64,000 bases of DNA from Spirometra erinaceieuropaei (GCA_902702965.1 CACRXP010001144.1:78498-142497), one strand, 5' to 3'; positions 45,004 through 56,681 are shown, numbered from the stretch's first letter. The notes: generated by a model from the sequence alone, not told the origin. Translations and numbers: made by a program.

Positions 45004-46436
45004 CATGTAAAATAATGAAACGCATTATCAAAAGACACTTGATGAAATACCTGGAACAGAACAAAATATTGTGTGATGCCCAACATGGCTTTCGTCCAGG
45101 TCGCTCCTGCCTAACAAGTGTTCTTTATTCGCACGAGAAATGGACACGAGATACCGACAAGGGTTTTCCAGTGGATGTCATATTTTTGACTTCAAGAAGA
45201 CCTTTGACACTGTCCCACACAGGCTTCTTTTACAGAAGATCTGGGGTGTAGCAATTTAAGGGAGAATATTTAAATGCATTAGGAGTTTTCTCTCCTCCAG
45301 AATACAAAGAGTGGTCGTTGGTAACTCTAGCTCGGAATGGGCAAAGGTGGAATGTTGTGTCCCACAGGGTTCTGTCTCAGGCCCAGTACTCTTCCTGATT
45401 TATGTTAATGACTGCATCAGCGAAGTGAATTGCGAGGCTCTTATGTTCGCGGATGACATAAAAATATGGAGTGAAGTCAACTGCGATGATGACGCAAAGA
45501 AGTTGCAGTCGAACATCGACAAACTGTGTGCTTGGTCGAACAGATGACTTTTGAAGTTTAACGTGCCCAAATGCGTGGTCTTGCACCTGAACACCGGTCG
45601 CAATGCCTCTCCCAAACACCAGTACTATATAGACAAGATGAGGTTAGAAACTGTGGAAAGACACAGAAATCTGGGTGTATGGACGACCACAAATCTATCG
45701 CCACCAGAACACTGTAGAAAGATAGTCCAGAGGTCTAGTACTCTACACTGGATCAGACGTGCATTTAAAATATTTCCTCCGGAACTCTTCGAAAGACTCT
45801 TTGCTGTCTTTGTAAGACCTCATCTAGAATATGGAATGCCAGCAGCTTCACCATAGATGAGGAAGGATATCGACTTACTCGAACAGGTACAACGCAGAGC
45901 GACAAAGATGGTCGACGGTCTAAAGCATTTGTCTTATCAGGAGAGGCTGAATTTGCTTGGCCTATTCTCTCTCTCTCTTATAGACAAATAAACTGAAGTG
46001 TACTTTGGACGTTCCGGATTGTCCGCGGCCAGGGTTGCTCATTAAGAGTAGAGGACGTCTTTGAATTCGCCCGTACGAATCACCTGCGCGTCCATGCATG
46101 CAAAGTCGGGAATGAGCGCATACGTCTAGACCGACGAAAATTTTCATTCAGCCAGCGGGTTTTCAGACCGTGGAACTCGCTTCCAAGCGAGATGGTAATG
46201 GCTGACACAATTTGCATGCTTAAAAGAAAACTTGGTTGTCTAGTTTTCGACAGAAATCGGCTTTTACAACATGACTATGCACAACCACTTTTGTAAAAGC
46301 TGTCATATACAATTTTTCCGCACTAATTTACAGTGATCCTATGCACTTCCTTATGATAACAATTGAACTGTGACCCAATCACATTGTAATTGCCTGCAAT
46401 TTTATTTTTGCGTACGAATCTGCGAAAGCACTGTAC
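45004..46436 (+). mobile_element. Non-LTR retrotransposon B, 5'-truncated, nested in A
   Basis: Plus-strand RT half of a CR1/Jockey-group element: MKRIIKRHLMKYLEQNKILC, DAQHGFRPGRSCLTSVLYSH, ECCVPQGSVSGPVLFLIYVN and MFADDIKIWSEVN, then LGVWTTTNLSPPEHC and VRPHLEYGMPA with a stop between. The 3' UTR ends near GGGCTCTGCCTCTAAC, shared with the other B copy near 49200. In family A about 27 target bases (equivalent of 60432-60458) are missing at the insertion point, with no obvious target duplication. Confidence 0.85.
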
Positions 46437-46952
46437 ATAAATAGGGTCATCAAGGGCTCTGCCTCTAACTACGTCTTTGACTAAACCAAGGAGCGATTCA
46501 TCAGCTGCACGCGGAAGGTTTGGTGGTGTGTAAATCGCCTGGCATTGTATATTTTGTGCATTACTCTTCTTTATCTTGATCCAGACGGATTCATATTCAA
46601 GGGGGAGGGTGTGGGCTCGTTCAACTGCTGAAATTCCTGCCTTTACATCTACGACTACCCCACCGCCCTGTCTATTTTGACGGTGTCCACGAATGAGCTG
46701 GTAACCCAGTATCGAAATCTCAGCATCCACAATTTCGGCATTAAGCCAAGTTTCAGTTATGGCGATGAAGTCGGGGATTCGTTCTAATAATATCGCTTTG
46801 GGTTCGTCGATCTTCGAAACGAGACTTTGAGCATTGGTATACAAAAATCTCAATTTGGCATGAGAAACTCCATCATACAGGCATTTATCCATTTCCTGGA
46901 ATTGAATGCAAAGGCCGGTCGGAGCTGATCGGGATGAACTGCTTTCCATCAC
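46437..46952 (-). pseudogene. A-family endonuclease, N-terminal part
   Basis: Reads SHAKLRFLYTNAQSLVSKID, DFIAITETWLN, GYQLIRGHRQNRQGGGVVVD and YTPPNLPRAADESLLGLVKD, the AP-endonuclease domain of a non-LTR retrotransposon. It breaks off at the B insertion. The rest of the domain resumes at 45003. It is very close to the copy at 59942-60431. Confidence 0.85.
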
Positions 46953-47917
46953 TCTAAAGATGTTAGAATTATTGTCTTTCTCCAGAGGAATGGCCTCTGG
47001 ACGCGTATAACTTTTCCGTCCACTATTCTGAAATTTTTCTCGCTCAGACTCGACCGCCTGAGGACTTCCAATTTAAGTCTCCTCCATTTTTCTCGCTCCG
47101 CGGGTGAAAAGTCCCGGCTGAAAAAAACCGATGGATGGGCATGTTGAAGCGCAGATTTCCTGCTCAAAGGTAGCTGCTCTTGTTCGTCATTCTCAAAGAC
47201 AATTTTAAACGGTCTCGGTGTGTCTGGTTCTTGTTTTGAGTCTTTTATTTGGCCCATCCTGAAAGCCTTTAATACCGTGTCTTTCTCGTTTCTTATTAAG
47301 ATTGATGTGAGATATTCCTGGAATATTTCTCTGTCATGCTGTATTCTGTCCTTTGGAGTGCCGGAAACAGACACAGGCATACCCTTTATAACAATTCATC
47401 TACTGCGATCAACTAGACGGCCTTGTGGTGTAATCATACCTGCAGAGTCTTCATCGCGTACATTCCGGCTACAGCCTTTCACCGATTAAGGAAGGCTTGA
47501 TTCAGCAAGACTAACGCATGTCTGCCTGTTTACTACGATCCTTTGATCATTTGTCGTTTTGAGCGGCGTGACTTTCGTCTGAGGCGTAGCCAACTCTTGT
47601 TCCCTCGTCTGACTCTCTGTACCTTTACGTGGTACCCTGAGATTTCTTTTTGCTCGCTGAGATCGCGTCTGACCACGCTTTTCTCGCACAAGATACTTGT
47701 TGTCATTCCTATCGAGCTCTATCGACATACTATTTTCTTTCTCCTCTGTCGACACATCCGAGGAAGCCGTGTTTGCGTATGTTCTCTCACCTTCATCCTC
47801 TTTGGATGAATAGCGAGTGAGATTTCTCAGCTTCTCCATCTCCTCCTCCATTTCCGCAAATTTTTGAAGCTGTCCGAAACATGTCGTACAGGCTTCGTCT
47901 TCGTGTTTGATATTCAA
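46949..47917 (-). pseudogene. A-family ORF1 (gag-like nucleic-acid-binding protein)
   Basis: Two frames (47917-47486 and 47380-46949) with a short disrupted join. The N-terminus has a Cys pair (CTTC) followed by a Glu/Leu-rich coiled-coil-like stretch (LQKFAEMEEEMEKLRNLT). The middle is basic (KRGQTRSQRAKRNLRVPRK). The C-terminal block reads VLKAFRMGQIK, PRPFKIVFENDEQEQ and FFSRDFSPAEREKWRRL. The same architecture recurs in families B and C. Confidence 0.75.
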
Positions 47918-48037
47918 ACAGCTTACTAGGCTCCATGCTCGTCTAGCGGGAGGTGTCTTGGCAGCGATATATGCAGTGTTGCAGTCGTTTGTACTACGAA
48001 TAATGTTTACTCCTTTATTTACTTCAGCTTCCTCACC

Positions 48038-48111
48038 GTGCGCCGTTAGTCTAGTGGTGATCCCGCTGGTCTCCCCACGACGGCACCTGAGTTCAAATCC
48101 CGATTGCGGCG
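48038..48111 (+). repeat. tRNA-like sequence (pseudogene or SINE head)
   Basis: TGCGCCGTTAGTCTAGTGG, then GAGTTCAAATCCCGATTGCGGCG. The A-box-like TTAGTCTAGTGG and B-box-like GAGTTCAAATCCC are spaced as in a tRNA, the ends pair (CGCCG/CGGCG), and CTCCCC sits where a CCC (Gly) anticodon would. The anticodon stem is poor and no CCA-ready 3' end is evident, so a tRNA-derived retroposon head is likelier than a working gene. Confidence 0.5.
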
Positions 48112-48239
48112 AGTTGGTGTTTTATAGACTCCCATTATTGATTCAAAGGATACGAAAGGTATTTAAAAGTGTAGGAGAAGCTTTTTAACCAAGCTCTGCC
48201 TAGTGGCCAAATCTCAGTACAGGCATCAGTTGTGTGCCC

Positions 48240-49165
48240 CTTACACCTGGGAAATCTGCTTTTCTTCTTATCTCCCCTCCCCTTATTTCAAAATGTCCTG
48301 CGGTGAGGACAGCAGGCAGTCCCCTAGGCGGCCCCAGGTCAACTCGGGTCCTTATTTCACCTAACAAAGCTGCGACCGATAGTGGAGTCCAGCAGCCATC
48401 TGGGATGTCTTAGGCACCCTACATAAGCACAGCACTGATTACCTCCTCGCCGCGGGAGGGACGATAAGAGACATCCCAAACAATGCTGGATCGCATCCTC
48501 TGCATGTGAATCGTACCCTGCAATTGCAAAACCGGCGGTATAGATGCTCAAAGAGACAATAACAACTACCGTCCCTATCCCCTTTGGCAACTTACAGGCA
48601 GCTAGGTCGGATGCGCTCAATATAGCCGCCTGGATTCCTCGTTCTCCTTCCGAACATCCAAGGATCAACCGAATGGAACGGAGTGCTGCGTTAGTTGCTT
48701 GAGAACTGTCGAGCTACATGGCGGACACCGCTGTTCTCAGAAAAACGCGCTCCTCCGAAGAAGACCAGTTGGAGGAGATGGGTACCGTATACACTTTCTT
48801 CTGGAGTTGCTGCACAAATACATAGCGACACGACGCTGGCGTCGCCTCTGCCATCCAGAACGACATCGTCGGACGCCTGCCTTGTCTGCCACAAACAATT
48901 AAAGATCAACTGATGACACTGCATCTGCCTTTTCGGAGATCGCAAATCGCCACTATCTTCAGTACCTACGCCCTCCACTGATCAGCTTTGACGCGGCCAA
49001 GACCAAATTCTGTAGAACCTGCACGTCCTCCTGGTGACTGTGCCGGGTGCGGATAAACTGGTCCTCCTTGGTGACTTCAGTGTCCGCGTGGGGACAAGCC
49101 ACTCTACCTGGAGGAGAGTGCTGGGTCTTCCCAGAATGGGCGGTTGCAACGAAGATGGTTACATT
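48240..49165 (+). pseudogene. RTE-clade endonuclease remnant
   Basis: The plus strand reads DAGVASAIQNDIVGRLPCLP, QTIKDQLMTLHLPFRRSQIA and TIFSTYAPPLISFDAAKTKF. These match the endonuclease domain of RTE-type non-LTR elements (GVAFAIRNDIVGRLPCLP..., often mis-annotated as craniofacial development protein 2). Stops and shifts break it, and homology fades near 49160, where the B-element 3' end begins. The sequence from 48240 to 48690 is probably its 5' region. Confidence 0.7.
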
Positions 49166-49921
49166 CTACGCATGTATGCATATATGTATTTGGAGTGTTA
49201 AAGTCAGAGCTCTCGACGACCGTATTTATGCACAATGCTTTTGCAGATTCGCACTTGAATAGCTGCACACATTTACAATGTGGTCGGGTCAAATTACGAT
49301 CGTAATGATAACGAAGCGCATCCGTTTACTCTAAGTCAATGCGCAAACATTGTATATGACAGTGTTTTACAAAGATGGCTGGGAGTAGTCATGTTATAAA
49401 AGCCGGACTTTATTGGAAATTGCGCGGGCAAGTTTCCTTTTAAGCATGCGAATCGTGGCGGCCGCCACGATCTTACTTGTGAGCGAGTTCCATCGTCGGA
49501 CAACCCGCTGGCTGTATGAAAACCTCCCACGGTCTAGCCGCGTGCATCCACTCTTGACTTTTTGAGGATGACCGCGTAAATGGTTTTTAGCAGTGAACAG
49601 CCTTCGTCACGGACAATCCGGAATGTCAAGTATAGACTGCAGTTTATTTGCCTATAAGAGAGGGGAATATGCGAAGCGGGAATACGTTGCAGTATCTGCC
49701 CCGCGGAATTCCAGCTGAAAATAAGTTAGCTAACAATAGTTACCAGTTCACCTGCCCGTCATTCCCTCCCCCAAGTCCTACCCCTTTTTATCCACGTCCG
49801 AAGTTTTCGATGCCACACAATTTTTTGCAAAACCGGATGGTTACATCCGGAGGATGTATCCCACTTCCCTCAGAAACAAACAGCATTTCCCTTCAAACTT
49901 TTTGTTTTAAATGCCAGATCC

Positions 49922-50850
49922 TTGCTTAATAAGATGCCTTTGCTTCATACTCTTGTGTTCGTCCATTGTTCAGATATTGTTTTAGTAACTGAGACGTGGG
50001 CATCAGCCTCCGTAGCTGACTCCGAACTCTCGCTTCTAGGCTATAATTGCATCCGAAATGATCGCCAAGATAGCCGTGGTGGGGGCAGCTGCGTCTACGT
50101 TAAGCAAACACTTACATTTTTGCCGGTGGACCTCCCGCACTTTTCCGCAGTAGAAGGCAGCTGCCGGCTCCAGGTTGCACTAAAAAATAAGTTCTCCTTA
50201 CTCGTTGGCTGAGTCTATCGTCCTCCCAACGCCAAGGACAATTTTGATCGTTTACTCTCACAGGCATGTCATGCTGCAACTGACTTCAGATTTAAGTATC
50301 AATTGGTTGCGGGCGACTTTAATCATACTGAAGTCCGCTGGTCTCCGCTCTCATGCCCCAGAAAGTTCGAAGACTTTCTTGAGGCTGTAGATGCTGGGAT
50401 GTGGAATCAGGTTGTCGATTTTCCCACCCGAGGCTCAAGCATACTTGACCTAATTTTCTGTAGAGGCTGCATGCCATCGTCGGTGTCATCCCTAGGCCCA
50501 CTCGGGGGCTCAGACCATGACATAGTTGTTTCAACGTTGGAATTCGAGGCTGACAAAACGTCGTCCCCAAAGTATAGCTTCTTCCGCGATTTCCAATCAA
50601 CTCGCTCAACCGAATTATTAACACACCTTAATTCCTACGACTTGATTGATTTCTTCCTTAGTTCGGATGTAAATGTTTGCACTGCAAATCTGTACGAAAT
50701 TTTGGATCCGCTTATTTCTCGTTGTGTCCCCCGTAAGAAAATTATTAATGTTGGGGATGAGGTTTTCCTACCCTTACCCTTTCGTCGCAGATTGCGCAGA
50801 CTTTATCGTCGTTTCCATCTTCAGAACGTTTTCTGTCCTGCCCTTGATTC
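49922..50850 (+). pseudogene. D-family endonuclease domain
   Basis: Reads VHCSDIVLVTETWASASVAD, SELSLLGYNCIRNDRQDSRG, then a TGA at about 50210 before VYRPPNAKDN. It continues LVAGDFNHTEVRW, GSSILDLIF and LGGSDHDIVVSTLEF. These are the ETW, GDFN and SDH motifs of apurinic-like endonucleases that nick the target. A frame change near 50840 leads into the linker. Confidence 0.85.
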
Positions 50851-51157
50851 GTGATATTTTTTATCGAGCTAAGAGATTGTTTGAAGAAAAACAGCTACCC
50901 GAAGAAGTCCAGTTTACCGAAAACCCTTCGTTAAATTTCGCGAAACTTTTTTCTAGAAAAATACGAACTCACAGAAAGACGCAGCATGCCATCCTCCGAG
51001 ACGCTCTCGGAAAGCCCATAGTTGATGCCCAGTTAACCGCGGATAGCTTCAATGATTTCCTGTCCAAAACGTTCATTGAAGACTCGACCACTCCGCTTCC
51101 GACCATCCAGTCATTGACCGGGGCAGTTCTAGAAACTAAACCTTCACTCTGTGGGAT

Positions 51158-52369
51158 GTGACTGTTGCGATTCGGCGTTTTCGTCAATCTTATAGTGCAG
51201 GCCCTGATGGTGTCCCAGTAAGCATTTTAAAAGCCCATGCAAACACGATCTTCCCATCTATCTTATGCAAGATATTTAATCTCGCTCTTGAAAGTGAAAC
51301 TTATCCTACCTTGTGGAAGGAATCACACATTTTGCCCATTCCCAAGCACGGCAAATCTACATCATTTGATGACTTTCGGCCAATAAACACCCTCCCCGCA
51401 ATTTCGAAGATCTTAGAAACATTGATGAATGATAAGATGATGCGTCACTTAACAGTGAATAACCTACTGAGTGCTGCTGAGCATGGATTCCTCAAAGCTC
51501 GATCTTGTGACACCTGTCAACTCTCTTTCTTTGACTATGTTCTCCAATCTAGGGACAATGGTTCTGCGCTTTACACAGTATATTTCGATTTCACTAAGGC
51601 TTTTGATCGTGGTGACCATGCTCTTCTTCTCTTGAAACTGTCCTCTTTCGGAATAGGTGGCAAACTTTTGAATTTTATATCCTCTTACCTGGGCACTCGT
51701 ACACAACGAGTTAAGATTTCCAATACTATCTCCAACCCCATACGTGTGAGGAGTGGAGTCATTCAGGGTAGTGTACTCGGCCCGCTTTTATTTTGCCTTT
51801 TCGTTAATGATGTACCCGATTTATTTCAGAATGGTAAGCCTTTCATGTATGCCGATGATCTTAAAGCTGCATATCGATATAAGCCGGCAGATCGTGACAT
51901 CGTGCTTGAGCTCCTAAAGAGCGATCTACAGGCTTTCGCCCAGTGGTGCCGCACATGGCGCCTTTCTCTTTCTTGGCATAAGTGCTTAGTCATGGTGGTT
52001 GGCGACGACCACCAACCTCAATTAAATATTGAAGGTCACTCCATTAATGTGCCCAGGGTTATAAGGGATCTGGGCATATCATACTCCAAGAGTCTCAATC
52101 TCTCGGAGCGCTGTGACTTGATAGTCTCCAAAGCACGCAGAACGACCGGGTTTATCCTCCAAAACTTTAAAACTAGGGACATCAGAATGCGCCTTTTCAA
52201 CATGTACGTTAGACCTGGTCTGGAATACGGTTCGTTCTTATTTAGCCTCATACGTGCTATTGAGCGGAAGAAAATAAAATCCGTTCAACACTTTTTTTAC
52301 CAAGAGAATTTTAACCCCAGAACACCGAAATTTGTCTTACCAAGAACGTTGCCGGCTTACGGGCCTTGA
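51158..52369 (+). CDS. D-family reverse transcriptase
   Basis: A 403-codon uninterrupted frame with all RT blocks: SYSAGPDGVPVSILKAHANT, SHILPIPKHGKSTSFDDFRP, AEHGFLKARSC, YTVYFDFTKAFDRGDHALLL, RSGVIQGSVLGPLLFCLFVN and the active site FMYADDLKAAY, then WRLSLSWHKCLVM. It lies downstream of the endonuclease frames and is separated from them and from the C-terminal region (52332-52724, LFLPLARAVKYRRFYSVNAI) by frame changes. It is the best-preserved RT in the window, but the whole ORF2 is not intact. Confidence 0.88.
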   Translation: MTVAIRRFRQSYSAGPDGVPVSILKAHANTIFPSILCKIFNLALESETYPTLWKESHILPIPKHGKSTSFDDFRPINTLPAISKILETLMNDKMMRHLTVNNLLSAAEHGFLKARSCDTCQLSFFDYVLQSRDNGSALYTVYFDFTKAFDRGDHALLLLKLSSFGIGGKLLNFISSYLGTRTQRVKISNTISNPIRVRSGVIQGSVLGPLLFCLFVNDVPDLFQNGKPFMYADDLKAAYRYKPADRDIVLELLKSDLQAFAQWCRTWRLSLSWHKCLVMVVGDDHQPQLNIEGHSINVPRVIRDLGISYSKSLNLSERCDLIVSKARRTTGFILQNFKTRDIRMRLFNMYVRPGLEYGSFLFSLIRAIERKKIKSVQHFFYQENFNPRTPKFVLPRTLPAYGP

Positions 52370-53226
52370 TCCTTTATGGTTCCATAGATTACAAAAGGGA
52401 CTATTTTTGCTATTTAAACTCTTATATAACCACGCATTTAACCCAATCACCTCTTTAAGACATCATGTCCACCCTCGACGTAACGGTCACCGTGAGGTCT
52501 TCTTATTTCTGCCTCTGGCACGTGCTGTTAAATATCGTCGGTTCTATTCTGTAAATGCAATTGCTATTTGGAATAAACTACCAATGAGTGTGAAAACTCT
52601 GCAAAATTATCTTTTATTTAAGAGAACTATTACTCGATTTTTGCACTCAGAAAAGCTTCCTCAAATTTTGGGTTCTGAATCCACTGATCGACTCTACCGT
52701 AGCGATGGCGTTTGTGGTCTCTGAACGCTTTGGCCGGTCTCACCAGCTCTTCCTCAACGCCTCTAGTTTGACTATCCCAACTTCATGAAAGGAATTGACG
52801 TCCGATAATCCCCGATACCGTGAAACGCCCTCCTCCCTCCCCCCTTCTTGACGGTCGAAAATCTACCGCCAGCAGTTTTTTTTCTCCTGAACCCTCCAAA
52901 CCATATAAACCACCATCAACTATATACTTATTCTTCAGGAGTTTTTTTTCACTGCTGGTCCGATTTGCGTTTAATCGCTTCCCTTGACAATGCCTGTAAA
53001 CTGGCATTTACTAATAAATTAAATTAAATTCAACCTCTCCTGACAAGAAAAATGCTTTAGACCGTCGACCATCTTCGTTGTTCTGCGTTGCACCTGTTCT
53101 AGTAAGTCAACATCTTTCTTCATCCATGATGAAGCTACTGGCATTCCATATTTTAGATGAGGTCCTACAAAGACGCCAGAATGTCATTCGAAGAGTTGGA
53201 CACGAGCACTGGACGCAAAACACACC

Positions 53227-54330
53227 GTGCATGTTGCCTACATTGATTTTCGGAAGGCGTTTGACAGTGTTCCGCACCAGCGTCTCCTACACAAGTTGAG
53301 AATTATGGGCATCGGTGGCAAACTTCTCAAATGGATCGAAAATTTCCTTGTCGGCCGCTCCCAAATTGTCTGCGTAGAGCAACAGCAATTAAGGTGCACA
53401 TTCATAGAGAGTGCAGTCCCACAAGCCTCGGTGCTCGGATCAACTCTCTTTCTCTTGTTCATCAATGATTGCGTAGATGGGTTGGACTGTGCTTGCGCCA
53501 TGTTTGCGGACGACATAAAAATCTGGAAAGTCATCCAGAATGCTGCTGATGAGACCAACTTCCAAGAAAATCTTTGTCTGTTGGACGAGTGGTCCCGCAG
53601 ATGGCTCTTGTCCTTCAATTTGAACAAATGCCCCATTCTGCGCCTCGGAAATCAGACCCCTAGTACGCGGCAATAACATCTGAACGGAATGCCACTCCGA
53701 GAGGCAGAAACTCAGAAAGATCTCGGAGTTTGGGTTGCAGACATCCTAAAGCCTTCTACACAATGCTGTAAGGCGGCCGAGGCCGCAACGTCAATGCTAT
53801 ATGCCATCAAGCGGGCATTCGTAGTTTTCGATGAAGACTGCTTCACCAAAGTCTTCGGCACGTTTATAAGGCCCCATCTCGAATATGCAATTCAGGCCTG
53901 GAGACCGTGGACGCATCAGGATTACGATCTGCACGAAAGGGTGCAGAGGCGAGCCACAAAATTAGTAAGAGGTCAAAGTGCACTGCCATACGAGATCCGC
54001 ATAACTAACCTTAATCTCTATCCACTGAGTTATAGGCAGTTGCGCGGAGACATGATACAAACTTTCCGTATCGTGCGCGGCTTGGATTGCGCCCTTCGGC
54101 GCGATGGCTTTTTCCAACTCGCCACTACAACTCACCTCCGGGGACATCCCTTCAAGCTACGTGTGCCACTGGGTAGACTGAATGTGAGAAAATATTTCTT
54201 CTCCAACCGTGTCGTGGAACCGTGGAATAACCTGCCCGAGACGGTTGTTATGTCTCAATCTGTGGAGACATTTAAATGTCGCCTTGACAGATATATGCTG
54301 CAGCAACAAGCGGACTATGTGACTTTTTAG
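53227..54330 (+). pseudogene. C-family reverse transcriptase, C-terminal half
   Basis: The first frame (53227-53676) reads YIDFRKAFDSVPHQRLLHKL, LFLLFINDCVDGLDCACAMF and the active site FADDIKIWKVI. A TAA at about 53674 separates it from the second frame (53689-54330): LREAETQKDLGVWVADILKP, FIRPHLEYAIQAW, QRRATKLVRG and VEPWNNLPETVVMSQSVETF. The fingers of the RT and the endonuclease are absent. Confidence 0.85.
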
Positions 54331-54466
54331 CTATGCGACTAGTGACATATGTGAATCAATGTATGCATTCACTTAATGCTGTAATTTCTTCACAGTTTTG
54401 CTTGTCTATCGATTTTTTATGTACAAATAGGGAGTTCAAAGGCGTAAGCCTATTTCCCTCAAATAC

Positions 54467-54499
54467 ACTGACTGACTGACTGACTGACTGACTGACTGA
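54467..54499 (+). repeat. (ACTG)n tail of the C element
   Basis: About eight ACTG units directly after the C 3' UTR and directly before resumed B sequence. The other C copy ends in fewer, less regular units. Such a tail is typical of priming and slippage by non-LTR reverse transcriptases. Confidence 0.85.
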
Positions 54500-56681
54500 T
54501 TTTAAATGCACATCTGATACAGTGTAAAGTACTAATTGCCTTCTGGACCATCTTCTTACAGTGTTCTGATGGCATTAGATTTGTAGTCGTCCATACACCC
54601 AGATTTCTGTGTCTTTCCACAGTTTCTAACCTCATCTTTTCTATATAGTACTGGTGTTTGGGAGAGGCATTGCGACCGATGTTTAGTTGCAAGACTACGC
54701 ATTTTGACACGTTAAATTTCACAAGCCATCTGTTTTACCAAACACTAAATTCATTGATGTTCGACAGCAACTTCTTTGCGTCAACATCGCATTTGACTTC
54801 ATTCCATATCTTTATGTCATTTGCGAACATGACGGCCTCGCAGTATAATTCGCTAGTGCGATCGTTTACACAAATTAGGATGAGTAGTGGGCCTAAAACG
54901 AAACTCTGTGTGACATCACATTCCACGCTTGCTCATTCCGAGGTAGATTTGCCAACGACGACTCTTTGTACTCTGGAGGACAGAAAACTCCTGATCCATT
55001 TAACCCTTCTTCTTAAGTTACTACACCCCAGATCTTCTGTAAAATAAGCTTGCGTGTGACACTACCAAAGGCCTTCTTGAAGTCAAAACATGTGACATCC
55101 ACAAGATAACCTTCACCAGTAGCTCTTGTTACGTTTCGTGCGTTTTAAGAACACTCGTTATGCAGGAGCTTCCTAAGCGAAATCCACGTTGGGCATCACA
55201 CAATATTCTATTATTTTTCCAGGTATTTTATCAAATTTCTTTTGATAATGCGGTCCTTTAATTTACACGTGAAGCAAGTAAGACTGACTGGATGGTAATT
55301 TACGCAATCAAGTCGTGAGCCTTCTTTATCGATCGAAGTGATGAATGCGCACTTCCATTTTTGCGGAAGCTAGCCTTCATCAAATGATTTTTGAAGTATT
55401 GCAAACAATGGTTCGCACGGTTCATTAACAAGTTCTTAAAGTGCTACTGCGGGAATTCTATCCCGGCCACGCTATTTGGCAGGTTTCAGTTGGAGTAGGT
55501 CGGCCCTAATTGTGGTCGATGAAAAGAGTGGTTCCTCGTTTACGAAAAGTAGGGAGGGAGTAAAAAGGGGAAGGGTATTAGGATAAGACAATGCTTGGCG
55601 AACGGATGGATGGGCAAATATAGAAGTAGATTTTCGGGTGGCCACGGGCTGAAAGTAAGGAAGGCGGGACGCTTTGACCGGTCATCCGTCTCCACTTTTC
55701 CATCTGAAGACCTAAGGGTAGGGATCAGCTCCCGTGTCCTTGTAGTACTCGGTATATAGCCATACAGAATTTTCGAGTGTTCCAACGAATTATGCAATAC
55801 GTTCTGTTCGATCGTCCTTCTAAGCTTGAAAGCCTCGCTTTTACAGACACTGCGCTACTTCTTATAAGCCCGCAAGTGTTCCTCGGGGCAATTAGTCTGT
55901 AGTGCCTCCATAGGCGATTCGATTCTTTTGATAGAGAACTTTATGTCCGGGTCTATCCACTTTGGACGGGTTTTAATTGCCTGTCTTCTGAGAGGAAAAT
56001 TGATATAAACAGGCGCTTTCAGTAAGGAAATGAGGGTCTTTCCATTTTCGGTTGCTCGACCATGCAGTTCAGTTTCCTATGATATCGCTCCCGTTTCTCT
56101 CTTTATGAGAGAATAGTCCGCCCTCTAAACGTTTCTCTTTCACATATGGGGCAGAATTGGTTTGAAAATTAGCGAGTACTTGAAGTAGAGCATGATTTGG
56201 TCGCCTGACCTTAATGGCGGTCGGTCCTGCAGGTCTAATACGTTTTCCTTCTGTCCGGCAATAATGGGATCAAGGCAGCCGGACTGTTGACCTTCCCTAG
56301 TCCGCCTTACGAAGGTAACGTTCTGGCAGAGAAACTTGTTCATTGCACATTGTAGTAGCCTATGGCTAAAGCTGTTTTGCAGCCCTTGCGCGGCCCACGT
56401 TTGTCAATCAATGTCAGAGACCTTGAACTCCCCAACGATAGGGCAATCTTTCTTCCCACTGACTTTGTACAGTTCCGTTATGAGCATGAACTCTTGGTGA
56501 GAAGTCTGGCTATGTGAACGGCACACTACCCAAAGCGTCAGTGGTCGCACATTATTAGCAGATATGGTTATTGTCACTTGTTAATTTCCTCAGAAATTAT
56601 CTGAGAAGTTGGAGTAGGTCGGTTTATTCAAAGGCTATAGGCTCAGACCGAGAATTTTATGCATGTTAATATGGTATCACC

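Larger units (their letters stand above)
39244..48000 (-). mobile_element. Non-LTR retrotransposon A carrying two nested insertions
   Basis: A minus-strand CR1/Jockey-group element in pieces: ORF1 and the first part of the endonuclease at about 48000-46437, a B-family insertion (45004-46436), the rest of the endonuclease and linker at 45003-44400, then an internal deletion and the RT C-terminus at 44394-44176. A Gypsy insertion follows (39526-44175), then the 3' end (39525-39244) with tail AACTGACTTCAAACTGACTT. Comparison with the A copy at 59910-63056 fixes each border. The deletion removed the equivalent of 61058-62549 (1492 bases) at a shared CAGGC (44395-44399). The 5' end is uncertain. 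Confidence 0.85.
49676..53033 (+). mobile_element. Non-LTR retrotransposon D, near-complete ORF2
   Basis: A plus-strand CR1/Jockey-group element inserted in B (-). The 5' junction follows GAATATGCGAAGC at about 49676, and the 3' end is AAATTAAATTAAATTC at about 53033, where B resumes. It holds endonuclease and reverse transcriptase but no recognisable ORF1, so it is probably 5'-truncated or the ORF1 has decayed. The 3' UTR contains T-rich runs and the string TGCCTGTAAACTGGCATTTA, shared with the copy at 32712. Target duplication could only be AAATTC-like and is unclear. Confidence 0.85.
53191..54500 (+). mobile_element. Non-LTR retrotransposon C, 5'-truncated, nested in B
   Basis: A plus-strand copy containing only the RT half and 3' UTR, ending in a CTGA tail. 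At the junctions about 13 target bases of B (between GAAGAGTT and ATTTTAAATGC) are missing, with no clear target duplication. It is closely related to the long minus-strand C copy at 33505-37440. Confidence 0.85.

Noticed and set aside
54467..54499. Regular short repeats that could suggest a CRISPR array
   Set aside because: Four-base tandem units without spacers; this is the tail of a retrotransposon in a eukaryotic genome.
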